Shown in pieces: positions 33,962 to 43,749 of a DNA stretch of 64,000 bases. The translations under genes were made by a program, and so were the position numbers. The stretch lies in assembly GCA_938009275.1 (NCBI GenBank), contig CALLHY010000013.1, forward strand, positions 1 through 64,000. Direction: 5' to 3'. The notes beneath the pieces were generated by a model that saw nothing but the letters and a program-made list of their open reading frames with translations, ran no database searches and was not told the DNA's origin. The DNA is from an uncultured bacterium (GTDB lineage Bacteria; Cloacimonadota; Cloacimonadia; Cloacimonadales; Cloacimonadaceae). Each line of letters opens with the position of its first letter. The stretch's first letter is position 1.

Positions 33962-36139
33962 TTAAGAATGCTGAAAAGCTATAAGTGATTGTCCGGCAGG
34001 AAGTATGTTGCTGGTAACTTTGCAGGTTGAGAAAACCATATTCTCTAATAATTCAATATCGATACTTACATCTTGATCCGATACATTCTGACACACTGTT
34101 GCTACGATATTGTTCAGTGTTCGTTTGTAGCAGAGAAGATTGGGGGATGCGTCAACAAAACAAAAATCTCCATCTGTTAACACCGGGTAACTTGCTCGCA
34201 ATGCTATTAATTCTGTATAGAAATCATGAATTCCCTTGCTGAGTTCTCTCTCTTGCCAGTTCCAGTCAAATGGACGCCGGTTATCCGGATCATTCGCACC
34301 CCTCATAGCTATTTCATCACCGTAATAGATGTGTGGTGTTCCCACGAAACACATTTGAAACAGGATAGCATGTTTTACTGATTCTATGCACTCTCCACCA
34401 ATCTCAAATATCCTGAAGGTATCATGGCTGCCCAATAGGTTCATCATGGCTTTTGCAGCATGGGTGGGATAAAGTGCCAACCCGCTTTCAATCTTAAGGC
34501 AGAAGTCGTGTTTGTTTATCTGTTTGTTTATAAAGAAGTCAGTTACCGGATATTTAAAGAAGGCGTAGTTCATAACTGAATCAAAATATCTGGCACTAAC
34601 CCATTTAACAGCATCGTGCCATATCTCCCCCACTATCCAGGCATCAGGCTTACACCTTTTTACTTCTTTGCGAAATAGCTCCCAGAACCAAAAAGGTACT
34701 TCATCTGGAACATCAAGTCTAAAACCATCTATTCCCACATTTAACAGCCACCAGCGGGTAGCCTTTAACACATATGCAACCAATGATTCATTAGGTTGGG
34801 CAGCTTTTATATCATGTATGGCATTCTCTTCAGGATGGGGTCGGGATAGATCATAATTCAAGTCTGGCATATCTTTTATTCCCCACCAGCATTGGTAATA
34901 GTCTTTAGGTTTAAAGTTCTCGGGAAGTGGGCTTGGTAAGGGCCAATTAAACCAATCGTACCAGTTCCAATATGGTGATTCTGAGCCTCGTGCTACACAA
35001 TCGCGGAATGCCCAGAAGGTTTCACCTGTATGGTTGAAGGCAACATCCAGTATTATCCTGATGCCAGCGTTATGGGCTTCTTCCACCAGGGCTTTTAACT
35101 CCTCAAGAGTGCCAAAATGAGGGTCTATGCTCATGTAATCGGCAGAATCGTATTTGTGATTGGATTTTGCCTGCCACAGTGGATTGAAGTAAATAACTGA
35201 GATACCCAGTGCAGTCAGGTAATCCAGCTTTTCTCTAACCCCGGCAATATCTCCACCATAAAATGACCACCAATCAGGTTTACCTTCGGGAAGATACTCA
35301 CTTTGGATTAAACCATTTATTTCGCTCCAATCATCTACGAAGTGGTAATACTCTCGATTTACCTGTAAGTATTCACCTTGAGATGGAGGTGTTTTACAAT
35401 CCTGATAATACCATTCTGAGAAATCTGGATTATTGTCTGGATTGCCATTGTAAAACCTGTCGGGGAATATCTGATAAACTACGCTCTTATGCACCCAGTC
35501 CGGAATGCTGAATACTTTTATCGTTCTTACATCAATTTCTAGTGCTGAGACAAGATTCAGGTCTCTGGCAACCCCTTCTTTACCAAAATAGTAATGTTCG
35601 CCACAGTGAATAACTTCAATAATAAACCTGATTACGTTCCCGGTTAATTGGTTGCTGGTATCAATGAAATCACCATACACTTCCTGGATAGCCGTTCTGC
35701 CGATTCTTTTCAAACGCTTCTTTTCGTTAGCCAGCAATAAGTGTACATCATCAACTAAAGCTGGGAACCAGATGAAGCGTAATTCAGCACAATCTTTACT
35801 TGAGCGATATAGTTTGATAAATCCATGAACCCTGGCGATTTCATTAGTCTTGAATATGTCTGTCCAACTGTGTTGATGCAGTGAGTTTCGAACTACTAAA
35901 ACCGAGTTATAACCCCCATAAGGATCAATCTCTTTTTGCTCGCTATTCTCATCTGCTATCCAGTTTCCATCTACGATATACTTATATCGGTATCGTCCTT
36001 CCGGTATGTCTAAATCTATGCCGAAAGAGCCCCCATGCTCCTCTAAGGGTATAATCTGCCAATCGGTGAATTCACCTGCGATGCCCACTAAGTGCTTTCC
36101 GGCTGTTAATGGGGAATATGTAAAACGAACTAAACTCAT
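33962..36139 (-). CDS. GH13 alpha-amylase-family glycosidase (neopullulanase/cyclomaltodextrinase-like), 725 aa
   Basis: The N-terminus is a CBM48/AMPK-like glycan-binding module (GIAGEFTDWQIIPLEEHGG; GRYRYKYIVDGNW), then a linker domain and a GH13 barrel. Catalytic regions are clear: DVAFNHTGE, nucleophile Asp in GFRLDVPDE, acid/base Glu in WIVGEIWHD, and transition-state Asp in LLGSHDTFR. No signal peptide is present, so it acts on cytoplasmic alpha-glucans or maltodextrins. The start overlaps the uvrA stop by 4 bp, an unexpected pairing. Confidence 0.88.
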   Translation of the reverse strand: MSLVRFTYSPLTAGKHLVGIAGEFTDWQIIPLEEHGGSFGIDLDIPEGRYRYKYIVDGNWIADENSEQKEIDPYGGYNSVLVVRNSLHQHSWTDIFKTNEIARVHGFIKLYRSSKDCAELRFIWFPALVDDVHLLLANEKKRLKRIGRTAIQEVYGDFIDTSNQLTGNVIRFIIEVIHCGEHYYFGKEGVARDLNLVSALEIDVRTIKVFSIPDWVHKSVVYQIFPDRFYNGNPDNNPDFSEWYYQDCKTPPSQGEYLQVNREYYHFVDDWSEINGLIQSEYLPEGKPDWWSFYGGDIAGVREKLDYLTALGISVIYFNPLWQAKSNHKYDSADYMSIDPHFGTLEELKALVEEAHNAGIRIILDVAFNHTGETFWAFRDCVARGSESPYWNWYDWFNWPLPSPLPENFKPKDYYQCWWGIKDMPDLNYDLSRPHPEENAIHDIKAAQPNESLVAYVLKATRWWLLNVGIDGFRLDVPDEVPFWFWELFRKEVKRCKPDAWIVGEIWHDAVKWVSARYFDSVMNYAFFKYPVTDFFINKQINKHDFCLKIESGLALYPTHAAKAMMNLLGSHDTFRIFEIGGECIESVKHAILFQMCFVGTPHIYYGDEIAMRGANDPDNRRPFDWNWQERELSKGIHDFYTELIALRASYPVLTDGDFCFVDASPNLLCYKRTLNNIVATVCQNVSDQDVSIDIELLENMVFSTCKVTSNILPAGQSLIAFQHS

Positions 36140-38997
36140 TTGATGTTACTATGCTCTCGTGATTCTTGTTCCCGCAAATAATGCTGCTTAAGATAGTATC
36201 CCGTAGATGAATCCTTGCTCTCCATTAAGCTCTCAGGAGTTCCAGATGCTATCACACGACCACCTTCATGTCCACCTTCAGGACCAAGATCAATCACCCA
36301 ATCGGCAGATTTAATAACATCCAGATTGTGTTCAATTACTACCACTGTGTTGCCCATCGCTACTAGTTTCTTCAGCACGTCCAATAGCTTGTTTATATCG
36401 TCAAAATGCAATCCGGTAGTAGGTTCGTCAAGAAGGTAAAGAGTGTTACTGGTAGATGTTTTGCTTAGTTCACGGGAGAGCTTTATCCTTTGTGCTTCAC
36501 CGCCGGATAAGGTGGTGGAAGACTGCCCCAGTTTTATATAATCCAAGCCTACTTCATGCAGGGTCTTTAGTTTTTGCTTTATTGAGGGGATAGCTTCAAA
36601 AAATTCTACAGCCTCTTGCACGTCCATGTCCAAAACTTCAGCGATGTTCTTTCCTTTGTATCGGATGGAAAGAGTTTCAGAATTGTATCGCTTTCCCTTG
36701 CAGACTTCACATGTAACATAGATATCGGCCATAAAATGCATTTCTATTTGCTTAAGCCCTGCTCCTTCACATGCTTCACATCTGCCACCTTTTACGTTGA
36801 AAGAAAAGCGTCCCGGTTTATATCCACGCATCTTGGAAGCAGGAAGTTCGGCAAATAGATTTCGGATGGGATCAAACAGTTTAATATAAGTGCATGGATT
36901 AGAACGAGGGGTTCTTCCAATGGGCTGTTGATCTATAGATATCACTTTGTCGATGTGTTCAACACCGCTAATACCGCTATTTGTGCCGACCTTATGCGTG
37001 CTTTTAAAGAAATAGTTATGTAGATAAGGTGATAGCGTTTGGTTTATCAAGCTGCTTTTTCCACTACCTGAAACTCCTGTTATGCATACAAACAGCCCAA
37101 GTGGTAAATCCACATCTATGTTTTTTAAGTTATTATGTGCTGCTTTGCAGATACTAATCACCCGTTCGTCGGGTTTAACTCTTATCTCCGGAACGGGAAT
37201 CCTTAGTCTTCCCGATAAATATGCTCCAGTAATTGATTGCGGGTGCTTCATTATTTCCTCGATGCTACCCTGTGCCACAATGTTACCGCCGAAGACACCT
37301 GCTCTGGGCCCAAAATCCACTATCATATCCGCATTTCGCATCGTGTCTTCATCATGCTCTACCACTATAACGCTATTCCCCAGATCTCGTAGCTGTAACA
37401 GCATATTCACTAACTTGGCATTATCACGTTGGTGAAGCCCAATGCTTGGTTCATCAAGGATATACATCACACCTACTAATTGACTCCCTATCTGACTGGC
37501 AAGCCTTATTCTCTGCGCTTCACCGCCCGATAGAGTAGGGGAACGCCTGTCTAAGCTAAGATAATGCAATCCTACATTGAGCAAAAATCCTAAGCGGTTG
37601 CGTATCTCTTTAAGCACTTCATCGGCGATTATTAGTTTGTTGCCTGATAGTTTCAAGTTACTGAAAAAGGCGTGAGCTTCTTTAATGCTCATAGCTGTTA
37701 TATCACCAATGTTTTTATCGGCAATGCGAACAGCTAAGGATGAAGCCTTTAGTTTCTTTCCTTCACAATCCGGACATGGTTTGTCGCTAATAAACTGCAT
37801 ATAATAACGGCGCATATCTTCTGATGTTGTTTCATGCATTCTGCGCTCAAGCTGGGGGATAACGCCTTCATGTTTCATCATAAACTGGCCGCTACCGCGC
37901 TCATTCTGCCAGGCTACCTTAAACTTTTTGCCTTTTGAGCCATAAAGAATAAGCTGCTTTACCATCTCAGGGAGCTGATACCAAGGCTTGATGAGGGAAA
38001 ACTCGTATGCTCTGGCTAAGTTGCGAACGGCATTTAGCGTCCAGCTGTCTTGCTTGGACTCAAGTCTTCCCCATGCTGCCACAGCACCCTCCATTATGCT
38101 AAGCTCAGGATTGGGAACCACAAGATCAGGATCGAACTCCAGCTTATATCCCAAACCGTTACACACAGGGCAAGCTCCCAGGGGGCTGTTAAAAGAAAAG
38201 CTTTGAGGAGATAGCTCTTCAAAACCGATGTTACACTTTGCGCATGAATTCATAGCTGAAAGTATCTGTTCTCTTTCTTCATCTACATAGCCTATCTTCA
38301 CTGTGCCTTCTGTAAGCTTCATGGCTAATTCCAAAGAATCCGAAAGCCTGCTTTCAATGCCCTCCTTCAATACTATTCGGTCGATAACTACATCAATATT
38401 GTGTTTACTTTTCTTGTCTAACACTATGTCTTCATCAAGATTCCGAAGCTGCCCATTGATCATAACCCTTACAAAACCTTCCTGTCTAAGTTGCTCCAAT
38501 TCATCCTTGTGTTCACCCTTTCTGTTTTGCACAAGAGGTGCCATAATTTGAAGCTTGCTACCCATGGGTTGATCCATGAGATGCTCTATCATCTGGTCTA
38601 CCGTCTGAGAACCTACTGGATCACCACAGTTGTAACAGTATTGACTACCCACACGGGCAAATAGAACTCGCAGATAATCATAAATCTCGGTAACAGTTCC
38701 TACTGTTGATCTGGGATTTTTACTGGCAGCTTTTTGCTCTATTGATATAGCAGGTGATAAACCTTCTATATAATCTACTTTGGGCTTTTCCATCTGACCC
38801 AGAAACTGACGGGCATAGGCAGAAAGAGATTCTACATAACGTCTCTGTCCTTCGGCATATAGGGTGTCAAATGCTAAGGATGACTTACCTGAACCAGAGA
38901 CCCCTGTAAACACTACTAAGCAGTTTCTTGGAATGGCTAATTCTATGTTCTTAAGATTATGCTCTTGGGCACCTTTAACGATAATCTGTGTCTTCAA
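36136..38997 (-). CDS. uvrA: excinuclease ABC subunit A
   Basis: 953 aa, full length. Two ABC modules with Walker A GVSGSGKSSLAFDTL near the N-terminus and GVSGSGKSSLINQTL in the second half, signature motifs LSGGEAQRIRLA and LSGGEAQRIKLS, and CxxC zinc fingers (CPVCNG; CEACEG...CEVCKG). It recognises bulky DNA lesions for nucleotide excision repair. It is divergent from the thiolase gene. An inverted repeat CACCTCA...TGAGGTG (39002-39040) lies just upstream and could be an operator; no known SOS box was recognised. Confidence 0.97.
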   Translation of the reverse strand: MKTQIIVKGAQEHNLKNIELAIPRNCLVVFTGVSGSGKSSLAFDTLYAEGQRRYVESLSAYARQFLGQMEKPKVDYIEGLSPAISIEQKAASKNPRSTVGTVTEIYDYLRVLFARVGSQYCYNCGDPVGSQTVDQMIEHLMDQPMGSKLQIMAPLVQNRKGEHKDELEQLRQEGFVRVMINGQLRNLDEDIVLDKKSKHNIDVVIDRIVLKEGIESRLSDSLELAMKLTEGTVKIGYVDEEREQILSAMNSCAKCNIGFEELSPQSFSFNSPLGACPVCNGLGYKLEFDPDLVVPNPELSIMEGAVAAWGRLESKQDSWTLNAVRNLARAYEFSLIKPWYQLPEMVKQLILYGSKGKKFKVAWQNERGSGQFMMKHEGVIPQLERRMHETTSEDMRRYYMQFISDKPCPDCEGKKLKASSLAVRIADKNIGDITAMSIKEAHAFFSNLKLSGNKLIIADEVLKEIRNRLGFLLNVGLHYLSLDRRSPTLSGGEAQRIRLASQIGSQLVGVMYILDEPSIGLHQRDNAKLVNMLLQLRDLGNSVIVVEHDEDTMRNADMIVDFGPRAGVFGGNIVAQGSIEEIMKHPQSITGAYLSGRLRIPVPEIRVKPDERVISICKAAHNNLKNIDVDLPLGLFVCITGVSGSGKSSLINQTLSPYLHNYFFKSTHKVGTNSGISGVEHIDKVISIDQQPIGRTPRSNPCTYIKLFDPIRNLFAELPASKMRGYKPGRFSFNVKGGRCEACEGAGLKQIEMHFMADIYVTCEVCKGKRYNSETLSIRYKGKNIAEVLDMDVQEAVEFFEAIPSIKQKLKTLHEVGLDYIKLGQSSTTLSGGEAQRIKLSRELSKTSTSNTLYLLDEPTTGLHFDDINKLLDVLKKLVAMGNTVVVIEHNLDVIKSADWVIDLGPEGGHEGGRVIASGTPESLMESKDSSTGYYLKQHYLREQESREHSNIK

Positions 38998-39170
38998 TTC
39001 TCACCTCACATGGTACATGTTTCTATACTTTGCTGAGGTGTCAAATGAATTGTAAGTTTGCGACTATGGGATTTGGCAAATTGACCAAGATTTGTCCAGA
39101 TTATCATTGACTAAAAAGCCGTCTTTTCTTTTTTGTGGAGGAAAGAAATATAAAAGATCATGGAGGAAAG

Positions 39171-40367
39171 ATGAAACATGCCGTTGTTGTTTGTGCAAAG
39201 CGCAGTCCAATTGGAAACTTTGGTGGTGCTTTCAAAGATGTATCCGCAGTTAATCTTGGTGTAAACACCCTAAAAGCTGTTTTTGCCGAAAGTGGAGTTA
39301 AACCCGAAATGGTTGATGAGGTTATCCTCGGCAACGTTTGTGGAGCAGGTATGGGACAGAACATCGCACGTCAGATATCCATCCACAGCGGAATCCCATC
39401 TTCGGTACCCGCATATACGGTGAATAAAGTTTGTGGATCGGGGATGAAAGCAGTTGCACTTGCTGCACTGATGATATCAAGTGGCGAAGCAGATATTGTG
39501 GTTGCAGGTGGAACTGAAAATATGAGCCAGATACCCTATATCTTGCCAGATGCTCGCTGGGGTGCAAGAATGGGTAACAAGCAAGTTGTTGACCTTATGA
39601 TCCGTGATGGCTTAAGCGATATTTTTAATGATTATCACATGGGTATTACCGCAGAAAACCTCGCAGACAAGCACAACATTAGCCGTGCAGATCAAGATGC
39701 ATTTGCCGCATTAAGTCAGAATAGAACTGAAGCTGCCCAGAAGAATGGATACTTTTCAGACGAAATAGTGCCAGTTGTAATCCCACAAAAAAAGGGTGAC
39801 GCATTGGTTATAGATAAAGACGAAATGCCTCGAGCTGGCGTGACTGCCGACAGTCTTGCCAAGCTACGACCAGCATTTAAAAATGATGGATCAGTAACAG
39901 CAGCCAATTCCAGCGGAATAAATGATGGAGCCGCCATCGTTCTTCTTATGAGCGATGATAAAGCAAAAGAACTTGGTCTTACTCCCCTGGCAACCTTTGT
40001 CCAAAGTGCTTCTGCAGGTGTTGATCCTTCTATTATGGGTTATGGCCCCGTACCTGCAGTAAAAAAAGTGTTAGACAAAGCAGGCTGGAACCTTGGTGAG
40101 ATTGAGCTGGCTGAGCTAAATGAAGCTTTTGCGGCACAATCCCTTGCAGTGCTAAAGGGTTTTGAGTTAGAAGGTTTAGGAAAATTAAACCCCGAGATTA
40201 TTAACGTAAATGGTGGAGCCATCGCACTTGGACACCCGATTGGTGCCAGCGGTGCCCGCATTATTGTAAGTTTGTTACACGAGATGAAGCGTCGCAACCT
40301 GAAGAAGGGTCTTGCATCCCTTTGTATTGGTGGTGGCATGGGTATAGCCAGTTTATGGCAAAGATAG
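39171..40367 (+). CDS. atoB: acetyl-CoA C-acetyltransferase (thiolase)
   Basis: 398 aa. Active-site Cys88 (VNKVCGSGMKA), His355 (ALGHPIGASG) and Cys385 (SLCIGGGMG) are in place. The start ATG 39171 is preceded by TGGAGGAAAG; an in-frame GTG at 39135 precedes a duplicated GGAGGAAAG and is less likely. It interconverts acetoacetyl-CoA and acetyl-CoA. The adjacent CoA-ester aminotransferase, 13 bp downstream, would supply acetoacetyl-CoA, so a degradative direction is favoured. Confidence 0.93.
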   Translation: MKHAVVVCAKRSPIGNFGGAFKDVSAVNLGVNTLKAVFAESGVKPEMVDEVILGNVCGAGMGQNIARQISIHSGIPSSVPAYTVNKVCGSGMKAVALAALMISSGEADIVVAGGTENMSQIPYILPDARWGARMGNKQVVDLMIRDGLSDIFNDYHMGITAENLADKHNISRADQDAFAALSQNRTEAAQKNGYFSDEIVPVVIPQKKGDALVIDKDEMPRAGVTADSLAKLRPAFKNDGSVTAANSSGINDGAAIVLLMSDDKAKELGLTPLATFVQSASAGVDPSIMGYGPVPAVKKVLDKAGWNLGEIELAELNEAFAAQSLAVLKGFELEGLGKLNPEIINVNGGAIALGHPIGASGARIIVSLLHEMKRRNLKKGLASLCIGGGMGIASLWQR

Positions 40368-40380
40368 GAGGATAAGTAAG

Positions 40381-41625
40381 ATGGCAGAAAGATTGAAACT
40401 TGATAAAAGCATGGCTCTCTTTGCAGAAGCCCAAACTCTTGTTCCAGGTGGTGTTGCGGGTATTCGCAGACCTTATAACTTTGTTCAGGGTGAATACCCA
40501 ATATTTTTCGATAACGGAAAAGGTGGCAGAATCACTGATGTTGACGGTAACGAATACATCGACTACCTGTGTGCATATGGTCCCATAATTTTGGGCTACC
40601 GCGAAGAAGAAGTAGATAATGCAGTAATAGAACAAATTCGCAGTAAAGGCTTTTGTTTTTCCCTAACTCAAGAAAAGCAAAACGAGCTGGTTTATAAGCT
40701 TCGTGAACTAATTCCAAGCTGTGATATGGCTGCAATCGTTAAAACCGGTAGTGATGCCACCACCATAGCCATTCGTGTAGCACGCGCCAACACTGGCAAG
40801 ACTAAGATCGCGCGTTGCGGTTATCACGGTTGGCATGATTGGTGTGTAGAAGTAAAGGGCGGTATCCCTCAGAAGCTGTACGAAGATATAATTGAATTCC
40901 ACTACAATGACCTAAACGAACTGGAAGATATTCTCAAAGCCAACAAGGACGATATGGCAGGCATTATTGTGACACCAGTAGGCCATCCTTTGGCTGCTGA
41001 TGTTCAGATGCCCAATCCCGGCTACCTGGAAGGTGTTCGTGCTCTTGCTGACAAATACAACGCGCTATTGATCTTCGACGAAATCCGCAGTGGTTTCAGA
41101 TGCAGCATTGGTGGAGCACAAAAGCATTTTGGTGTTACTCCCGATCTATCCACTTTCGGAAAAGCTATGGCTAATGGGTATGCCATTGCCGCTTTGGTTG
41201 GCAAAGAAGAATACATGAAAGTAATGGCAGATAAGGTCTTTCTATCATCCACTTTCTTCCCAAATACTGATAGCATCGTTGCAGCATTAAAGACCATTGA
41301 AATTCTCCAAAGAGACAATGTTTTGGATGCCATCGCAGCCAAAGGGCACAAGTTTGCCGCAGATGTTCAAAACGTGGTAGATGCTTCTGGGATGCCGGTA
41401 ACCTTCAGTGGAGCACCATGGATGCCATTCATTACTTTCGACAAAGACGACACAGGACTATATAAGAAACTAAGAAACGAATTCTACACACAATTGATAA
41501 GACGCAAAGTGTTCTTGCAGCCTTACCACCACGGCTATATCTGCTATCGTCACACCGATGAGGATCTTGCTTACACAGTGCAAGCCATAAAAGAGTCGTT
41601 GGACGATCTTAAGCCTTTGCTGTAA
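40381..41625 (+). CDS. kat: class III aminotransferase, probable 3-aminobutyryl-CoA aminotransferase
   Basis: 414 aa, fold type I, resembling glutamate-1-semialdehyde aminomutase. PLP lysine is Lys261 (LSTFGKAMANG); Asp233 (FDEIRSGF) binds the pyridine nitrogen. A CoA-ester-specific beta-transaminase of this type was described from Cloacimonas-type DNA as a variant step of lysine fermentation. The thiolase gene directly upstream, with no heme genes nearby, supports that role: (S)-3-aminobutyryl-CoA to acetoacetyl-CoA, then cleavage to acetyl-CoA. Assignment rests on overall resemblance and gene context. A GSA-aminomutase-like enzyme of other specificity is the alternative. Confidence 0.72.
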   Translation: MAERLKLDKSMALFAEAQTLVPGGVAGIRRPYNFVQGEYPIFFDNGKGGRITDVDGNEYIDYLCAYGPIILGYREEEVDNAVIEQIRSKGFCFSLTQEKQNELVYKLRELIPSCDMAAIVKTGSDATTIAIRVARANTGKTKIARCGYHGWHDWCVEVKGGIPQKLYEDIIEFHYNDLNELEDILKANKDDMAGIIVTPVGHPLAADVQMPNPGYLEGVRALADKYNALLIFDEIRSGFRCSIGGAQKHFGVTPDLSTFGKAMANGYAIAALVGKEEYMKVMADKVFLSSTFFPNTDSIVAALKTIEILQRDNVLDAIAAKGHKFAADVQNVVDASGMPVTFSGAPWMPFITFDKDDTGLYKKLRNEFYTQLIRRKVFLQPYHHGYICYRHTDEDLAYTVQAIKESLDDLKPLL

Positions 41626-41636
41626 GGAGCATAATA

Positions 41637-43229
41637 GTGGCAAAATACATCTTCGTGATGGGCGGTGTGCTATCTTCTTTGGGAAAAGGAATTGCCACCG
41701 CCTCCATAGGCTTGTTACTGAAGTCAATGGGCTATAAAGTTGTTCTGCAAAAGTTTGACCCATACTTGAATGTAGACCCTGGTACAATGAGTCCCTACCA
41801 ACATGGTGAGGTTTTTGTTACCGATGATGGTGCGGAAACTGATTTGGATTTGGGACACTATGAAAGGTATGTAGATGAAGCCTTAAGCAGGAATTCGAGT
41901 TGCTCTGCGGGTCAGATATATGAAAGCGTTATCCAAAACGAACGCAAAGGGGTGTACTTGGGAAAAACAGTGCAGGTCATCCCTCACGTAACTAACGAGA
42001 TCAAGCGGCGCATACAAAGGCTTTCTGATAATTATGATATTGTAATTACCGAGATTGGTGGCACAGTGGGCGACATTGAAAGCTTACCCTTTGTAGAAGC
42101 AATCAGACAATTACGTTTAGACCTTGGGCAAGAGAACACCCTATACATCTTACTAACCTATGTTCCATACATCAAGTCTGCTGGCGAGCTGAAAACCAAG
42201 CCTTCTCAACATAGTGCATATAAGCTTCGCGAAATTGGTATTCAGCCCGACATCCTGCTCTGTAGATCTGAGAAGCAATTCGATGAAGATATATATGGCA
42301 AAATAGCCTTGTTCACAAACGTTCAGCGTAGCCATGTAATAAATGCCATTGACGTTAAGTGCGTTTATGAAGTTCCCTTAACATTCCAGAAAGCCAATCT
42401 ACCAAACATAATCTGCAAGCACTTTGGCTTGGATTGCAAAGATATGAATCTGGATGCCTGGCACCGGTTTCTTGCCAACAGACAAGAAGCAGAAGAATCG
42501 GTAACTATTGCCGTGTGCGGTAAGTATGTAAAACATCAGGATGCATACAAGAGCATCGAAGAATCACTTACACATGCCGCCGCATCAGTTAAAAGGAAAC
42601 TGAAGATTAAATGGGTAGATTCTGAGCGTAACTTCAAGGATACCGATTTGGATAGAGAGTTAGCGGGAATTGATGGAATATTGATCCCCGGCGGTTTTGG
42701 CGTTCGTGGTATTGATGGCAAGATTAGCATTGCAGGTTATGCCCGTACTCACAACATTCCTTTCTTTGGTATTTGCCTTGGTATGCAGGTTGCAGTTATT
42801 GAATGCGCTCGTAACCTATGCAATCTAAAGGGAGCTAATAGTAGCGAGTTTGACGATAGAAGTCAGCATCCCGTTATCCACTTGATGGAAGATCAGTTAT
42901 ATATAGACAAGGTTGGCGGATCGATGCGTTTGGGTGCATACCCATGTAATTTAGCAGAAGGCAGCATCGCTGCTCAGGCTTATCAGTCATTATCCATAAG
43001 TGAGCGGCATCGCCATCGATACGAGTTTAACAATGCATACCGAAGTCAACTGGAATCTGCAGGCGTACGACTAAGCGGTTTATCATTGGATGGACTCCTG
43101 GTGGAAGTAATAGAACTCCCGAGCAACAGATTCTATGTGGGTGTTCAATTCCATCCTGAGTTTAAAAGCAGGCCCAACAAGCCGCATCCGCTGTTTGTGA
43201 AGTTCGTTGCTACCTCAGCCAGACTCTAA
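41637..43229 (+). CDS. pyrG: CTP synthase
   Basis: 530 aa from a GTG start with AAGGAG 8 bp upstream, 11 bp behind the aminotransferase gene. The amidoligase domain carries GGVLSSLGKG and DPGTMSPYQHGEVFV; the glutaminase domain has the nucleophile Cys in GICLGMQ and the His/Glu in HPEFKSRP. It converts UTP to CTP using glutamine. Residue 8 is Met where most homologues have Thr (TGGVVSS); whether this matters is unknown. A hairpin terminator follows. Confidence 0.96.
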   Translation: MAKYIFVMGGVLSSLGKGIATASIGLLLKSMGYKVVLQKFDPYLNVDPGTMSPYQHGEVFVTDDGAETDLDLGHYERYVDEALSRNSSCSAGQIYESVIQNERKGVYLGKTVQVIPHVTNEIKRRIQRLSDNYDIVITEIGGTVGDIESLPFVEAIRQLRLDLGQENTLYILLTYVPYIKSAGELKTKPSQHSAYKLREIGIQPDILLCRSEKQFDEDIYGKIALFTNVQRSHVINAIDVKCVYEVPLTFQKANLPNIICKHFGLDCKDMNLDAWHRFLANRQEAEESVTIAVCGKYVKHQDAYKSIEESLTHAAASVKRKLKIKWVDSERNFKDTDLDRELAGIDGILIPGGFGVRGIDGKISIAGYARTHNIPFFGICLGMQVAVIECARNLCNLKGANSSEFDDRSQHPVIHLMEDQLYIDKVGGSMRLGAYPCNLAEGSIAAQAYQSLSISERHRHRYEFNNAYRSQLESAGVRLSGLSLDGLLVEVIELPSNRFYVGVQFHPEFKSRPNKPHPLFVKFVATSARL

Positions 43230-43253
43230 GCAATTAACCAACTTTCTTTATAC

Positions 43254-43286
43254 ATGGAGCTTCTGCTTAGGCTGAAGCTCCATTTC
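43254..43286 (+). terminator. hairpin terminator after pyrG
   Basis: ATGGAGCTTC (43254-43263) and GAAGCTCCAT (43274-43283) pair perfectly around a 10-nt loop, followed by a short T-rich stretch (TTCTAT). The weak T-tract makes it a modest terminator. Confidence 0.7.
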
Positions 43287-43531
43287 TATAATAGCAAATC
43301 CAATATTGGCTTGTAAGTGTTTTGTATGCGTATCTGCATTTTATATAATCACTGCTGGAATCCACTTAATAATCATCACTATAAAAATCGGTATTCACGG
43401 TATTCACTCTGGATTTCTGTGCGGTTTTGTGCAGCTCTTCTGTGAAAGTTTCACTTCTGTTTCACTTCCTCTGCTAATATCACAACGATACCTCATATCC
43501 TAAACTAATCCCAGATCATGTTCGGGTAAAT

Positions 43532-43613
43532 CCCTCGTGATTCCCTCGTCCCACCTCGGAATCACCCGGGAATCACGAGGGCTTCATGAGGCATTACTCC
43601 CAGATACGAGGGA
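43532..43613. other. intergenic inverted repeats (CCCTCGTGATTCCC)
   Basis: CCCTCGTGATTCCC (43532-43545) pairs perfectly with 43568-43581; an overlapping TCCCTCGT (43542-43549) can instead pair with ACGAGGGA (43606-43613), so two alternative folds exist. The 520-bp interval 43230-43749 otherwise shows only the pyrG terminator and must contain the promoter of the ABC operon. Confidence 0.7.
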
Positions 43614-43749
43614 TAGCTCAGTTGATTACCCATTATTACCTGTAGTTGGTCTGCAATTGTGCGTCTTAGGCTAAGGAAATAATTCCTCGACAAAAAAAGC
43701 GTGTTATAGAAAATGCCATCTCTAAACAGAATAAAGGTTTGGAGTAATA

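Noticed and set aside
43306..43503. 65-aa plus-strand frame in the gap after pyrG
   Set aside because: No ribosome binding site, hydrophobic low-quality sequence, and it overlaps foldable intergenic DNA.
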